Of a stretch of DNA of 64,000 nucleotides, positions 24,950-33,933 are shown in pieces. A program made the translations under genes and the position numbers. How positions within the stretch are numbered: position 1 is the stretch's first letter; each line of letters opens with the position of its first letter. Under the pieces are notes generated by a model that worked only from the letters and a program-made list of their open reading frames with translations, was not told the DNA's origin and made no database searches. Origin of the DNA: Scandinavium hiltneri (GTDB lineage: Bacteria; Pseudomonadota; Gammaproteobacteria; Enterobacterales; Enterobacteriaceae); contig NZ_JALIGE010000076.1 of NCBI RefSeq assembly GCF_024764835.1, positions 62,001 to 126,000 on the forward strand, written 5' to 3'.

Positions 24950-27532
24950 TCAGCCTCGATTCACCGTTGCCGTAAAGTCATCAAAGGGAAGTGGCCTGGA
25001 GAAGTAGTATCCCTGCACCCGTTCACATCCCATTTCCTGAAGCTTCTCAAGCATCTCCAGCGTCTCCACGCCCTCAGCCACCAGCGGCACGTTAAAGCTT
25101 TTGGCGAGCGTCAGCACCGATGAAACCACCGCCGCGTTCTTCTCATTAGTCAGAATGTCAGAGACAAACGTTCTGTCGATTTTCAGGCAGTCGAACGGGA
25201 AAGAGTGCAAATAAGAGAGGCTCGAATAGCCGGAACCGAAATCATCAATAGCCACGTTCACGCCCAGGCGGCGCAGATACTTAAGCGTATCGACAATCTG
25301 ATCGGTGTGTTTCATCAACGTACTTTCGGTGATTTCCACGCAGATGTTGCCGTTCATCAGTTCGTTCTCCTGAATACAGGTGAACAGATGCGAAGCAAAA
25401 TCGGGCTGCTGCAGCTGCATTGCTGAAATATTGACGTGCAGTTTGAAATCTTTCGGACCACCGCGCACAATAAACTTCGCCAGCTGCTTACAGGATTGGG
25501 CGATGACCCAACGCCCAATCGGAATGATCAGCCCCGACTCTTCCGCAAGGCTAATGAACTTGATCGGCGAGATAAACCCTTCGTCCGGTGTTTGCCAGCG
25601 AATCAGGCTCTCACCTTCATTACAGCTACTCTGATTATCAAGATTCATGATCGGCTGCATTACGATATGGAATTCATCGTTGGCAATAGCATGCTGTAAT
25701 TTTTCATGCAGCCGAATATTCTCAAGCCCCTGCTCCTGCATTTCCTGCACAAAGACCAGCGACTCACCATTACCTATTTTTTCAGCGTGCTGCACGGCTA
25801 TCCCGGAATTCAAAATCACTTCCGGCATTCGTTCTTGAGTCATGTGACCAAAGAACATCCCAGAATTCCCGATAAAACAGTAACGTTCAGTTTCAGCGTC
25901 GCCATCGGATTTAATATCAAGGAACAGTGACTGCAGGATATCCTCAAAGAACATCAAATCTTTTTGTTCGTAAACCTCAGGGAATATCGCCAGGAAGCTG
26001 CCAAAGTCATCACGGCACAGCAGCGTCCCGCCAGGAAGGATATTCTTCATTCGGCTGACAAAACTACGCAGGAAACGGCCGGAATATTCAAGCCCCATTA
26101 CCCGAGCAATATTTGCGGCATTGCTCACGTGAACACGGGCAAGCAGGTTTTTACCTTCGTAGGACTCAGGCTTACTGAGCATCCCGGCACGTGTTGGCAG
26201 GCCAGTCAGATTGTCTTCCTCAACCAGCTTGCGGTGCTTTTCAGTGCGGGCGGCCAGCTCATGGGAAAGCCTGAAGAAACTGGAATCCAGCGTCGCCACC
26301 TCCGGGAACAGTCTTTTGTTCTCCTCCGGCTTCCACTGCATGTTTAGCAGGTCTTTGTTTTTACCAATGATATTGTTAAGCGGACTGAAAAAGTTACGCA
26401 GAACAATGGCCGCAATGAGATACACAATGGCGAACAACCCCATAATTTTGATAGCAAACGCAATAATCGTTTTCTTGATGCTGCCCGACAACGAGTCCTG
26501 CGATGTTATCAGCAATACGTGGCCGTGAAGCTCTCGATCGGTGCTGCCATACTTTATGGTATGAACAATATACTTATCGCCTTTACCTGAGGTAATCTCC
26601 GCCGAACTACCCTGATGGGTACTCTTTTCCATAATTTCAGGCGTTAAAAGTTGACGCAACTCTTTGGTTGTCAGTCTCTTTCCCTCGGCCTGGTGATGCT
26701 CTTTTGCCGCGCTTGCCAGTTCGGGCTGCAGAAGCGCAGGAGATATCGGCATTTCTGACGACGAAACAATATTATTATCGCGCCCAGTTATCAGTATGGT
26801 GTTGTCTTTAAAAGGCAATACCTCACAGACATAGCGACTCATGCTATCGGGCATAATCTCCGAGGAAATAACCCCCAGCAGTTTTCCTGCACGGTTATAT
26901 ACCGGCGTTCTGTATGCCAGCATTCTGTCATTTTTATTATATGAGCGCGGATAAATGCGGGACCAAAATGACTTTTTGGACTGCTCTGCTTTTTCAAGCC
27001 AAGGCTGAACTAACTTGTTGAAATCATAAACAGTTTCAACAACCCGTGAGTACTCTGTCGACCCTTCATAGACGTTCAGAATGTTATGCGCATCCCCAGA
27101 CGTCTTCTCCATGTTGATGATTTTTTTGTTATTAACATCAAGGCGATTGAACGCAACATAATTCCCGTCAGGCGTGGTGAATGACACTCTGTCGACCGAG
27201 ACATGGCCAAAGAGATCGGTTCTGATCAGCTGCTTTAAGGTCTCTGCAACCTGCGTGGCGCTTAACGCATCGAGGTCACTGTTCTCGTAAGTGCGCGCAA
27301 AAAGCTGGTTGGTGACGGTCGGAAGATCCATGTAGTCTTCCAGTGTTTGCACGACATTTGCCCCGCTGGACTGAATGAGTCTCTCGCCAGTATAGCGGAT
27401 AGTCTCATCCATGCCGGTGCTGACAAACATCGCCAGCATCGCACCGGCGATACAAAACGATACGATGGCAAGCCCGGATAAAGCGCAGGCCAGCGATACG
27501 GGATATTTACTGTGGGAGATCGTTTTTTTCAT
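24950..27532 (-). CDS. Membrane cyclic-di-GMP phosphodiesterase, degenerate GGDEF plus EAL
   Basis: An 860-residue sensor enzyme. Membrane spans near residues 12-38 and 350-375 bracket a large periplasmic sensor region of Cache type. A GGDEF-like domain (about 440-590) lacks the signature, reading RDDFGSF where RGGDEF is expected, so no cyclase activity is likely. The EAL domain (about 600-855) keeps ESLIRW (the EAL glutamate), DDFGSGYSSLSYL, KIDRTFV and EGVETLEMLE, so phosphodiesterase activity is likely. It converges on the DinI-like gene with a 7-base gap. The ligand sensed is unknown. Confidence 0.9.
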   Translation of the reverse strand: MKKTISHSKYPVSLACALSGLAIVSFCIAGAMLAMFVSTGMDETIRYTGERLIQSSGANVVQTLEDYMDLPTVTNQLFARTYENSDLDALSATQVAETLKQLIRTDLFGHVSVDRVSFTTPDGNYVAFNRLDVNNKKIINMEKTSGDAHNILNVYEGSTEYSRVVETVYDFNKLVQPWLEKAEQSKKSFWSRIYPRSYNKNDRMLAYRTPVYNRAGKLLGVISSEIMPDSMSRYVCEVLPFKDNTILITGRDNNIVSSSEMPISPALLQPELASAAKEHHQAEGKRLTTKELRQLLTPEIMEKSTHQGSSAEITSGKGDKYIVHTIKYGSTDRELHGHVLLITSQDSLSGSIKKTIIAFAIKIMGLFAIVYLIAAIVLRNFFSPLNNIIGKNKDLLNMQWKPEENKRLFPEVATLDSSFFRLSHELAARTEKHRKLVEEDNLTGLPTRAGMLSKPESYEGKNLLARVHVSNAANIARVMGLEYSGRFLRSFVSRMKNILPGGTLLCRDDFGSFLAIFPEVYEQKDLMFFEDILQSLFLDIKSDGDAETERYCFIGNSGMFFGHMTQERMPEVILNSGIAVQHAEKIGNGESLVFVQEMQEQGLENIRLHEKLQHAIANDEFHIVMQPIMNLDNQSSCNEGESLIRWQTPDEGFISPIKFISLAEESGLIIPIGRWVIAQSCKQLAKFIVRGGPKDFKLHVNISAMQLQQPDFASHLFTCIQENELMNGNICVEITESTLMKHTDQIVDTLKYLRRLGVNVAIDDFGSGYSSLSYLHSFPFDCLKIDRTFVSDILTNEKNAAVVSSVLTLAKSFNVPLVAEGVETLEMLEKLQEMGCERVQGYYFSRPLPFDDFTATVNRG

Positions 27533-27770
27533 GCCGCTGTAACTAAAAGGTTAAATGACCAAGAACATCTCGACATGCACGCGCGATAGAGGGAGCAGGA
27601 ATTAGCTTGATTCATTTTCAGAAATTAATGTTTATCGAGCGTATAATTAGGACACAAACGTTTTTTTAGGTCCTGACATTCTGTGCGGTAAAAGCAAGAA
27701 TGTTCTGAGTAAATCCTGAATTAGGTGAACTTTTTTGAGAGAAATGAGCGACTGGACGTGTTTAAGGATA

Positions 27771-27801
27771 TGCCGGAAGCCGAATCAATAATCTTCCGGC
27801 A
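27771..27801 (-). terminator. Hairpin at the end of the IprA-like gene
   Basis: TGCCGGAAG and CTTCCGGCA form a 9-bp perfect stem overlapping the last codons of the gene at 27785. No strong T run follows, so it may be mRNA-stabilising rather than a terminator. Confidence 0.45.
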
Positions 27802-28423
27802 GCGTTTTATCAATTGAAATCAACTTTCCTTTTTCCATTGTGATGTACCCGCCCTCTTTGAGATCCGCGAGTACCCGAAAGACATGCGTCCGGGAGAGCT
27901 TCGTGCGGCGCATAATAAAATTCGCCAGCCCTTCCTTTTCGTTCTCAAACGTTCGCGTTCGGTAGAGATAACGATGCAGCATCGGTTTGATGGTTTGATA
28001 ACTGGTTAGCTGCTTTCTTTCCGCAAGCAATTCCAGTGAAAATATCGTCATGAAAACCAGTATTTTCGACAGCACATTCATGTGTTCTGGGCTTTGATAA
28101 AAGAGCGCAGTAAATGCCTCACACGGTATCTTCACAGCGGTCACAGGTGTCATGCATTTATATTCAAAATTCAAAAGTGGACAATACTCCTCCATCAACC
28201 CAATAGGCATATACTCAATCGTATTACCCACGGTCAGCTCGTTCTCTTTATGAGAAATAGCCACTGAACCATTAATAACAATATAAATAAAACCGGGCAG
28301 GATTTTGATATAGTCTACAGGCGCAAGGGTGAAAACATCACCGCCAATGCAAATATCATCTATATAGCGCCCCAACTCCAGCGATTGATAATAATGGTGG
28401 ATATTCTCAAAATTGGCTTTCAT
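27785..28423 (-). CDS. IprA-like winged-helix regulator
   Basis: A 212-residue protein with an N-terminal cyclic-nucleotide-binding-like fold (about 1-130) and a C-terminal winged helix (about 160-205; TKLSRTHVFRVLADLKEGGYI is the recognition region). This is the YaiV/IprA family, where E. coli IprA lowers hydrogen-peroxide resistance. The CRP-type phosphate-binding cassette is not preserved, so cAMP binding is unlikely. The start at 28423 has AGGG upstream. Confidence 0.8.
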   Translation of the reverse strand: MKANFENIHHYYQSLELGRYIDDICIGGDVFTLAPVDYIKILPGFIYIVINGSVAISHKENELTVGNTIEYMPIGLMEEYCPLLNFEYKCMTPVTAVKIPCEAFTALFYQSPEHMNVLSKILVFMTIFSLELLAERKQLTSYQTIKPMLHRYLYRTRTFENEKEGLANFIMRRTKLSRTHVFRVLADLKEGGYITMEKGKLISIDKTLPEDY

Positions 28424-28766
28424 GCCGCACCCTAACACACTTTAAACTTATTCCGCAGTATAGCATCTGAAAACTGCAATGTCTTTTTACATTTACTCTG
28501 CATCATCATCGAATATTAAACAAGCAGTACCATTTGGGACTATTCAAATAATATAAGGCGCATAAAATACCTTCAATAAACCCCCAATCAATCCGGCGAT
28601 CGGCAAGTACAGATTTCTTAGTATTTTCAGTGTTGTACGTTGCGCTTTGCCATTTTAGAACTACAGCTTAAAGCAAATCATTGTGCTGCGATGTTGGTGC
28701 TGACGCAAAGTCACGCGAATACCCAGTAAAACTGAACACGCTAAATCCGACCAGGAGGTTGAAAGA
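28424..28766. other. Intergenic region upstream of the alkyl sulfatase
   Basis: About 340 AT-rich bases between divergent genes. I see no ORF with features and no confident promoter boxes, apart from the AGGAGG ribosome site at 28752-28757. Confidence 0.5.
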
Positions 28767-30743
28767 ATGAGATTGAACATGATTGCCAGGAGTCTGGCTA
28801 TCGCGGGATTACTGACGACATTGTCAGTGACTGCGGCAACCCAGGCCCCGACCAACGATGCCACTGCGGCAACCAAACAGGCAAACGAAGCGCTTTACAG
28901 CAAGCTGCCTTTTTCCGATAACACCGATTTTACCAATGCGCATAAGGGCTTTATTGCTCCACTGCCGCAGGAAGTCATTAAAGGTGAGAAAGGCAATACT
29001 GTTTGGGATCCTCAGAAATATGCCTTTATTAAAGAAGGCGAAAAAGCGCCAGACACTGTAAACCCAAGCCTGTGGCGTCAGTCCCAGCTGATCAATATCG
29101 GCGGCCTGTTTGAAGTCACCGACGGTGTTTATCAGATTCGTAATCTCGACCTTTCGAATATGACGATCATTGAAGGTAAGACCGGGATTACCGTTATCGA
29201 CCCACTGGTTTCTGCCGAAACAGCTAAAGTCGGTCTGGATCTGTACTACAAAAATCGTGGCAAAAAGCCTGTCGTGGCGGTTATTTTCACCCACAGCCAC
29301 GTTGACCACTATGGCGGCGTTCGCGGTGTCGTTGACCAGGCTGATGTTAAATCCGGCAAAGTTAAAATCTATGCTCCGCAAGGCTTTATGGGCGCTGCTG
29401 TAGATGAAAACATCATGGCGGGTAATGCCATGAGTCGTCGTGCAAGCTACATGTACGGCAACCTGCTGCCAGCTGATGCCAAAGGCCAGGTAGGTGCGGG
29501 TCTCGGCACCACAACCTCCGCAGGTACAGTTACTTTGCTGGCACCGACGGATTACATCACCCATACAGGCCAGGAAGAAGTCATCGATGGTCTGACCTAC
29601 GACTTTATGATGGCTCCAGGCTCTGAAGCCCCTTCAGAGATGCTGTGGTACGTCAAAGAGAAGAAGATGATCGAAGCTGCAGAGGATGTCACTCACACCC
29701 TGCATAACACGTATTCTCTGCGTGGCGCTAAAATTCGTGATCCGCTGGCATGGTCTAAATACATCAACGCTGCAATCGATCGTTGGGGTAGCGATGCCGA
29801 AATCATTATCGCTCAGCACCATTGGCCAACCTGGGGCAAAGATAACGTTGTCAACCTGATGAAAGGTCAGCGCGATATGTATCGTTATATCAATGACCAG
29901 ACGCTGCGTATGGCAAACGAAGGTCTTACCCGTGACGAAATCGCCGCCAACTTTAAACTGCCAGAAACGCTCGAGAAGACCTGGGCCAGCCGCGGATATT
30001 ACGGTTCGGTCAGTCACGATGTGAAAGCAACCTATGTGTTCTATCTCGGCTGGTTCGATGGCAACCCGGCAACCCTGGATGAGCTGCCACCAGCAGAAGC
30101 GGCGAAGAAATACGTCGAGTACATGGGCGGCGCGGATAACATCCTGCAAAAAGCCAAAGCTGACTACGACCAAGGTCATTACCGTTGGGTAGCTCAGGTT
30201 GTGAGTAAAGTCGTGTTTGCCGATCCGACGAACAAAGCGGCGCTCAATCTGGAAGCCGATGCCCTTGAGCAGATGGGTTATCAGGCCGAATCTGGCCCAT
30301 GGCGTAACTTCTACCTGTCGGGTGCCAAAGAGCTGCGTAACGGTGTCGTCAAAGCTGCAACGCCAAACACCGCGAGCCCGGATACCGTCCGTGCCATGAC
30401 ACCGGAAATGTTCTTCGATTATATGGCAGTTCATATTAACGGAGAAAAAGCGGCGAATGCGCATGTAACGCTTAACGTCGACTTCGGTGACCAGGGCGGT
30501 AAATACAAGCTTGAGCTGGAAAACGGTGTGCTTAACCACACGCCGAACGCTCAGGCCGATAAAGCCGATGCCACCATTACGCTTTCCCGCGATACGCTGG
30601 ACCGTATTGTGCTGAAGGAAGAGACGATACAACAGGCTAAAGACAAAGGTGACATGAAAATCACCGGCGACGCCAACAAGCTTACTGAGTTACTGAGCTA
30701 TATGGACAAGTTCGAATTCTGGTTTAATATCGTTACGCCATAA
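28767..30743 (+). CDS. yjcS: Periplasmic alkyl/aryl sulfatase, YjcS/SdsA1 type
   Basis: Hydrolyses alkyl sulfates such as SDS. The protein has 658 residues with a signal peptide (MRLNMIARSLAIAGLLTTLS...). The metallo-beta-lactamase domain has THSHVDHYGG near residue 178, the HxHxDH zinc motif. A dimerisation region follows, and a C-terminal SCP2-like domain (about 545-655) thought to bind the alkyl chain. AGGAGG precedes the start by 9 bases. E. coli yjcS lies elsewhere on its chromosome, so its position here is a genus-level or acquired difference. Confidence 0.93.
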   Translation: MRLNMIARSLAIAGLLTTLSVTAATQAPTNDATAATKQANEALYSKLPFSDNTDFTNAHKGFIAPLPQEVIKGEKGNTVWDPQKYAFIKEGEKAPDTVNPSLWRQSQLINIGGLFEVTDGVYQIRNLDLSNMTIIEGKTGITVIDPLVSAETAKVGLDLYYKNRGKKPVVAVIFTHSHVDHYGGVRGVVDQADVKSGKVKIYAPQGFMGAAVDENIMAGNAMSRRASYMYGNLLPADAKGQVGAGLGTTTSAGTVTLLAPTDYITHTGQEEVIDGLTYDFMMAPGSEAPSEMLWYVKEKKMIEAAEDVTHTLHNTYSLRGAKIRDPLAWSKYINAAIDRWGSDAEIIIAQHHWPTWGKDNVVNLMKGQRDMYRYINDQTLRMANEGLTRDEIAANFKLPETLEKTWASRGYYGSVSHDVKATYVFYLGWFDGNPATLDELPPAEAAKKYVEYMGGADNILQKAKADYDQGHYRWVAQVVSKVVFADPTNKAALNLEADALEQMGYQAESGPWRNFYLSGAKELRNGVVKAATPNTASPDTVRAMTPEMFFDYMAVHINGEKAANAHVTLNVDFGDQGGKYKLELENGVLNHTPNAQADKADATITLSRDTLDRIVLKEETIQQAKDKGDMKITGDANKLTELLSYMDKFEFWFNIVTP

Positions 30744-30789
30744 ATTGAACTGAAATAATTAAGGGAGCCACTGGCTTAATGTTTGTCAG

Positions 30790-31092
30790 TTAAGCTTTTG
30801 AAGGAGGCCGCAACGGATAACGTTGTGGCCTCTTTTTTACGGCTCTCGGGTAATGTCTCACTCTTCGCCCTGGCAGCACGAAGCTTGAGGCCATGCTCAG
30901 TATCTCCGCCATCACTTTTGGCAGCTTTCCCGGCGTCACTCCCGACAGTAAACGCAGGTGACTGCATAGATACAACGCCGACTGTTTAAAGCCCATCTGA
31001 TAAGGCTCCACGCCCCACACCTCCTACCGTACCCGTTCCGTTTTTTTGCTCCGCAGCGTCAGTTCATTATTCAGCAGATGCTGCTTCATCTC
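30790..31092 (-). pseudogene. C-terminal relic of an IS4-family transposase
   Basis: Read on the minus strand: EMKQHLLNNELTLRSKKTERV, a TAG stop, then EVWGVEPYQMGFKQSALYLC and further to a stop at 30790. This follows the end of IS4-type transposases (REMKQ...LTLRSK...ELWGV, with a basic RRxRxxPRxVKxRPxxYP tail, here RRVRHYPRAVKKRPQRYP). The catalytic DDE part is missing and there is an internal stop, so it is dead. The fragment's tail forms the terminator of the alkyl sulfatase gene. Confidence 0.75.
30804..30837 (+). terminator. Terminator after the alkyl sulfatase gene
   Basis: AGGCC-GCAACG / CGTTGT-GGCCT stem with one mismatch, followed by CTTTTTT. It overlaps the 3' tail of the IS4-type relic on the other strand. 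Confidence 0.8.
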
Positions 31093-31098
31093 CCTGAA

Positions 31099-31132
31099 AA
31101 CCGATAACCGATAACCGATAACCGATAACCGA
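31099..31132. repeat. Tandem 7-bp repeat, about five copies
   Basis: The unit AACCGAT is repeated four times exactly plus a partial fifth (AACCGA), at the truncated edge of the IS4-type relic. Non-coding; a slippage-prone tract. Confidence 0.9.
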
Positions 31133-31237
31133 AAAAAATACAGGCTGATGGTTGCAATACCGGATTTTTCCTGGATGAGTTGGAGCTAAACAGGTATGCC
31201 AACAGTATTAGCCGGATAAGTTATATTAGTTCCTTAA

Positions 31238-31272
31238 ACAAAACAGCACTCTAAGGTGCTGTTTTGAGGTTT
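31238..31272. terminator. Hairpin terminator in the IS relic to AT-rich gene interval
   Basis: AAACAGCAC/GTGCTGTTT with a 6-base loop, with A-rich and T-rich flanks. Orientation could be either; it may end a transcript that lost its gene. Confidence 0.65.
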
Positions 31273-31323
31273 TGTTGCTAACGAATGCTTTATACTGCAA
31301 CTTTTACGTAGAACCACAATCGC

Positions 31324-32721
31324 TTATAACACTTCACTATTTAATATTTTTTCATTGTAAAGCTTATTTCGTAATTTTTTTGCACCATGCTCATTTAAAT
31401 GATGCCCATCGTAAAAATCCGAATAATAAAAATCTCGATCAATTGAATAATCACGCACATGAAAGAATTCAGACTTTAGCTCACTCAAAAAATCATACAC
31501 TCTATTCTTCATGGATTCACTTATGTTTTCGACATAAGACTCCGGCAATGGTGGGATTATAAAATAAACTTTTTTACATAAGCGATCAGCATTTTTCTTT
31601 AGTTTATTTATTAATTCACAATTCAATTCAAATGAATTTTCATACTTTATATATTTATTATGTAAGGAAACCACCTGAGCACCTAATAATTTATCATCGC
31701 ATTTTGGTTCTCTCACAGGATAGTATATCCCCTCTTGCAACCTGGATAAAATATCATGCTCATCAGTTAATTCACCCTCACTCCCGGAATCATTGCAATA
31801 CAAATAACGCGAGCCAACAATCAAATCAACTGACGCTGCCAAATCATGGGATACCGGTGAACACCTTAACCTTAATTCAGGATGTACACTTTTAGCATTA
31901 CTGAAGGCCATCACAGCCTTGTAAGCATAAACATAAACTTGCGCATTCCCTTTTTTTATTTCTTTAAAAAAGTCATACACACCAAAACAAAAAATAGTGT
32001 TATTCATTGATTGAATTTTATTTTTTTCGCTATAAAACATCATTGCGCTAGTAATATCCAATCCTGGTAATGAAAAGCTTAGAGAGTTTACAGAATTTAC
32101 ATCCGTTAGTGTATGATATGAATAGGATGAACCCAGGATCACTTGATCATGCATTCCTTCCATGAGTCGTTTATATTGATATTGAAGAAAAACCGTCCAA
32201 TCGTCATATATTTTGCATTTATACGCCTGTGGTTTTTCATAATAAAAATGTGCAAAGGGCCTACACAAACCTTTATTTAATAAAGCCTTACTCCCATGAA
32301 AATCATAGGCCAGGATCGAAAATCGACTATTCGAGACACTCTCATTAAGAATCTCAAGATCAATCAAATGATCGGAGTTATAAAATGATATATTATAATT
32401 GGCGTGCTTAATTCGCGCTGTAAAATCCACATATGCGCTTTCTTTTCCGATAAAAAAAACATCCTTCGGATTTATATCCATTATGTATTCATAAAAATCA
32501 CATGCAGATGTATAAAAAACACCCACTGCTGGAGAAGAAAATTCCTCGCACAGGACGAATAAAGAATCAATAAACGCTATGGTTGTATCACTATCAGGTA
32601 AGTGCTCGATATTGTTTATTAAAAGTTCTTTTAACTCAAGGGCACTAGTCAGTTTTCGATCACTATTTAGTGCTAAAAATAAATACCTTAGATTTAGCAT
32701 GAATCTTACATTTCCATTCAT
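31324..32721 (-). CDS. AT-rich hypothetical protein with SGNH-hydrolase-like motifs
   Basis: A 465-residue protein in strongly AT-rich DNA unlike its neighbours, pointing to horizontal transfer. No full family match is recognised. VILGSSYSYH near residue 195 resembles a block I nucleophile site (G-x-S). Near the C-terminus, YSDFYDGHHLNEHGAKKLR resembles the block V Asp-x2-His of SGNH/GDSL esterases, as in DltD-like or AlgX-like acyl-transfer proteins. No clear signal peptide or membrane span. A role in modifying a polysaccharide is a guess from these motifs. Confidence 0.7.
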   Translation of the reverse strand: MNGNVRFMLNLRYLFLALNSDRKLTSALELKELLINNIEHLPDSDTTIAFIDSLFVLCEEFSSPAVGVFYTSACDFYEYIMDINPKDVFFIGKESAYVDFTARIKHANYNISFYNSDHLIDLEILNESVSNSRFSILAYDFHGSKALLNKGLCRPFAHFYYEKPQAYKCKIYDDWTVFLQYQYKRLMEGMHDQVILGSSYSYHTLTDVNSVNSLSFSLPGLDITSAMMFYSEKNKIQSMNNTIFCFGVYDFFKEIKKGNAQVYVYAYKAVMAFSNAKSVHPELRLRCSPVSHDLAASVDLIVGSRYLYCNDSGSEGELTDEHDILSRLQEGIYYPVREPKCDDKLLGAQVVSLHNKYIKYENSFELNCELINKLKKNADRLCKKVYFIIPPLPESYVENISESMKNRVYDFLSELKSEFFHVRDYSIDRDFYYSDFYDGHHLNEHGAKKLRNKLYNEKILNSEVL

Positions 32722-33047
32722 GTGTGCTCCAACAAAAAATTAATACTTACCTCGTTAAAGCGACCATAAACAAAAAATCTTTAACTAATATACAAATAAA
32801 ACACAGTCAAAGTGTTAACTGTCATTTTTTTGAACATATCCATTTCAATTTATTGCACTTTCTGGATTCATTTGATGACCGCATCGCAAAATCTTTTGAA
32901 TCATAGAAAGTAACCGCCGCTAATTTGTGTGAGCAGTACACAGGATCTGGCGTATGGGATAGGGCTTTATATCGCAGCCCTCGGAATAACTTCTTGTAGA
33001 TAGAGGGTTTTGATATAATTTTTATAACCATTCAAATGCTATTAATA
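32722..33047. other. AT-rich gap left of the prophage border
   Basis: About 330 bases with no supported gene. A 69-codon minus-strand frame (32822-33031) shows no family features. The stretch may contain the promoter of the AT-rich gene to its left. Confidence 0.5.
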
Positions 33048-33079
33048 AAAAAACGGGAGCCATCAGGCTCCCGTTTTTG
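33048..33079 (-). terminator. Native icd terminator
   Basis: AAACGGGAGCC/GGCTCCCGTTT stem with an ATCA loop. On the minus strand it is followed by a T run and lies 20 bases after the icd stop codon. Confidence 0.88.
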
Positions 33080-33098
33080 TGTAACCGCTAAATGCGAA

Positions 33099-33263
33099 TT
33101 ACATATTGTCGATGATCGCGTCACCAAACTCTGAACATTTCAGCAGCTTAGCGCCTTCCATCAGACGTTCGAAGTCATAGGTCACGGTCTTGGCAGCGAT
33201 TGCGCCTTCCATGCCTTTAACAATCAGGTCTGCGGCTTCAAACCATTCCATATGACGGAGCAG
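33099..33263 (-). pseudogene. icd: Displaced 3' end of isocitrate dehydrogenase (icd), prophage border
   Basis: The minus strand reads LRHMEWFEAADLIVKG, continues with YDFERLMEGAKLLKCSEFGD and ends IIDNM-stop, which is the C-terminus of enterobacterial Icd. There is no rest of the gene; sequence to the right is phage. E. coli e14 integrates in icd, supplies a new 3' end to the intact gene at its integrase end and leaves such a fragment (icdC) at the far end. Intact icd is therefore expected beyond 64000 on the minus strand. The recombination core cannot be bounded from one end only. Confidence 0.88.
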
Positions 33264-33470
33264 TAGTTTCAGGGAGAGATTTCAACACAATGAAAAAAAA
33301 GGATAAAATGATATTTTATTCAGATAAGCATGTAATATTGATAACCTTCTAAGTACCTGATCTCTGCGTACTCATTAGTGAGTTTTGATAACCATTATTT
33401 TGCTCTCTTCATTAGATTCTCATCAAAACGGTCACCATTCAACATTCGCACTATTGACGTTTACCTGCCT

Positions 33471-33505
33471 GCCGCAGTACGTTCTTGCATACGACGTACT
33501 GCGGC
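33471..33505. repeat. Perfect 12-bp inverted repeat beside the invertase remnant
   Basis: GCCGCAGTACGT and ACGTACTGCGGC with an 11-base loop, ending 4 bases before the invertase stop codon. It may be a terminator without T run, or a relic of the inversion locus. Confidence 0.6.
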
Positions 33506-33508
33506 ATT

Positions 33509-33733
33509 TCAACGCTCCCCCGCCGGAAACTTCTTGTACAACGTAGACACCCCGACATCATAAATCATTGCCACGCGCTGACGTGATTCACCAGAGGCGA
33601 TCAATCTGCCAGCCTGCGCCCATTGCTCTTCAGAAAGTTTTGGCCGTCTGCCGCCGATTCGACCTTCTGCGCGCGCAGCTGCTAAACCAGCCCGGGTGCG
33701 TTCGACAATCAGCTCCCTTTCCATTTCTGCCAA
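33509..33733 (-). pseudogene. Truncated DNA invertase (Pin/Gin type)
   Basis: Only the last 74 codons are intact: MAEMERELIVERTRAGLAAA through the C-terminal helix-turn-helix (SGESRQRVAMIYDVGVSTLY). The catalytic serine N-terminus of Pin is absent. The frame continues upstream to a stop near 33820, but those residues (VPTHIINTAYVGDPDECLRC...) do not match the invertase, so the gene is a chimera joined at ALAEMERE. In e14 intact pinE flips the adjacent tail-fibre segment; here that function is lost unless supplied in trans. Confidence 0.85.
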
Positions 33734-33933
33734 AGCTCCCCCATCACAACGCAGGCATTCATCAGGATCGCCAACATATGCGGTGTTAATGATGTGTGTG
33801 GGAACAACGAAACTGGCACCTCATCCGTATCCGATTTTGCCGGTTTTCGCTCCCTTTTCTCGCTAGAATAGGTTAAAATATTTACTTAAACTCATTACAG
33901 CATCACGCTTCTTGATAAAAGATGGGCTGAATT

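Noticed and set aside
29634..30632. 332-codon open frame on the minus strand
   Set aside because: Antisense shadow of the alkyl sulfatase gene; composition and position fit a mirrored reading only.
31099..31132. Possible CRISPR-like array
   Set aside because: Units are 7 bp and contiguous with no spacers; it is a simple tandem repeat.
32822..33031. 69-codon minus-strand frame left of the prophage border
   Set aside because: No family, no ribosome site of quality, and AT-rich non-coding composition.
33390..33470. Remnant of mcrA, which lies next to pin in e14
   Set aside because: No McrA motif could be read on either strand, so nothing supports it.
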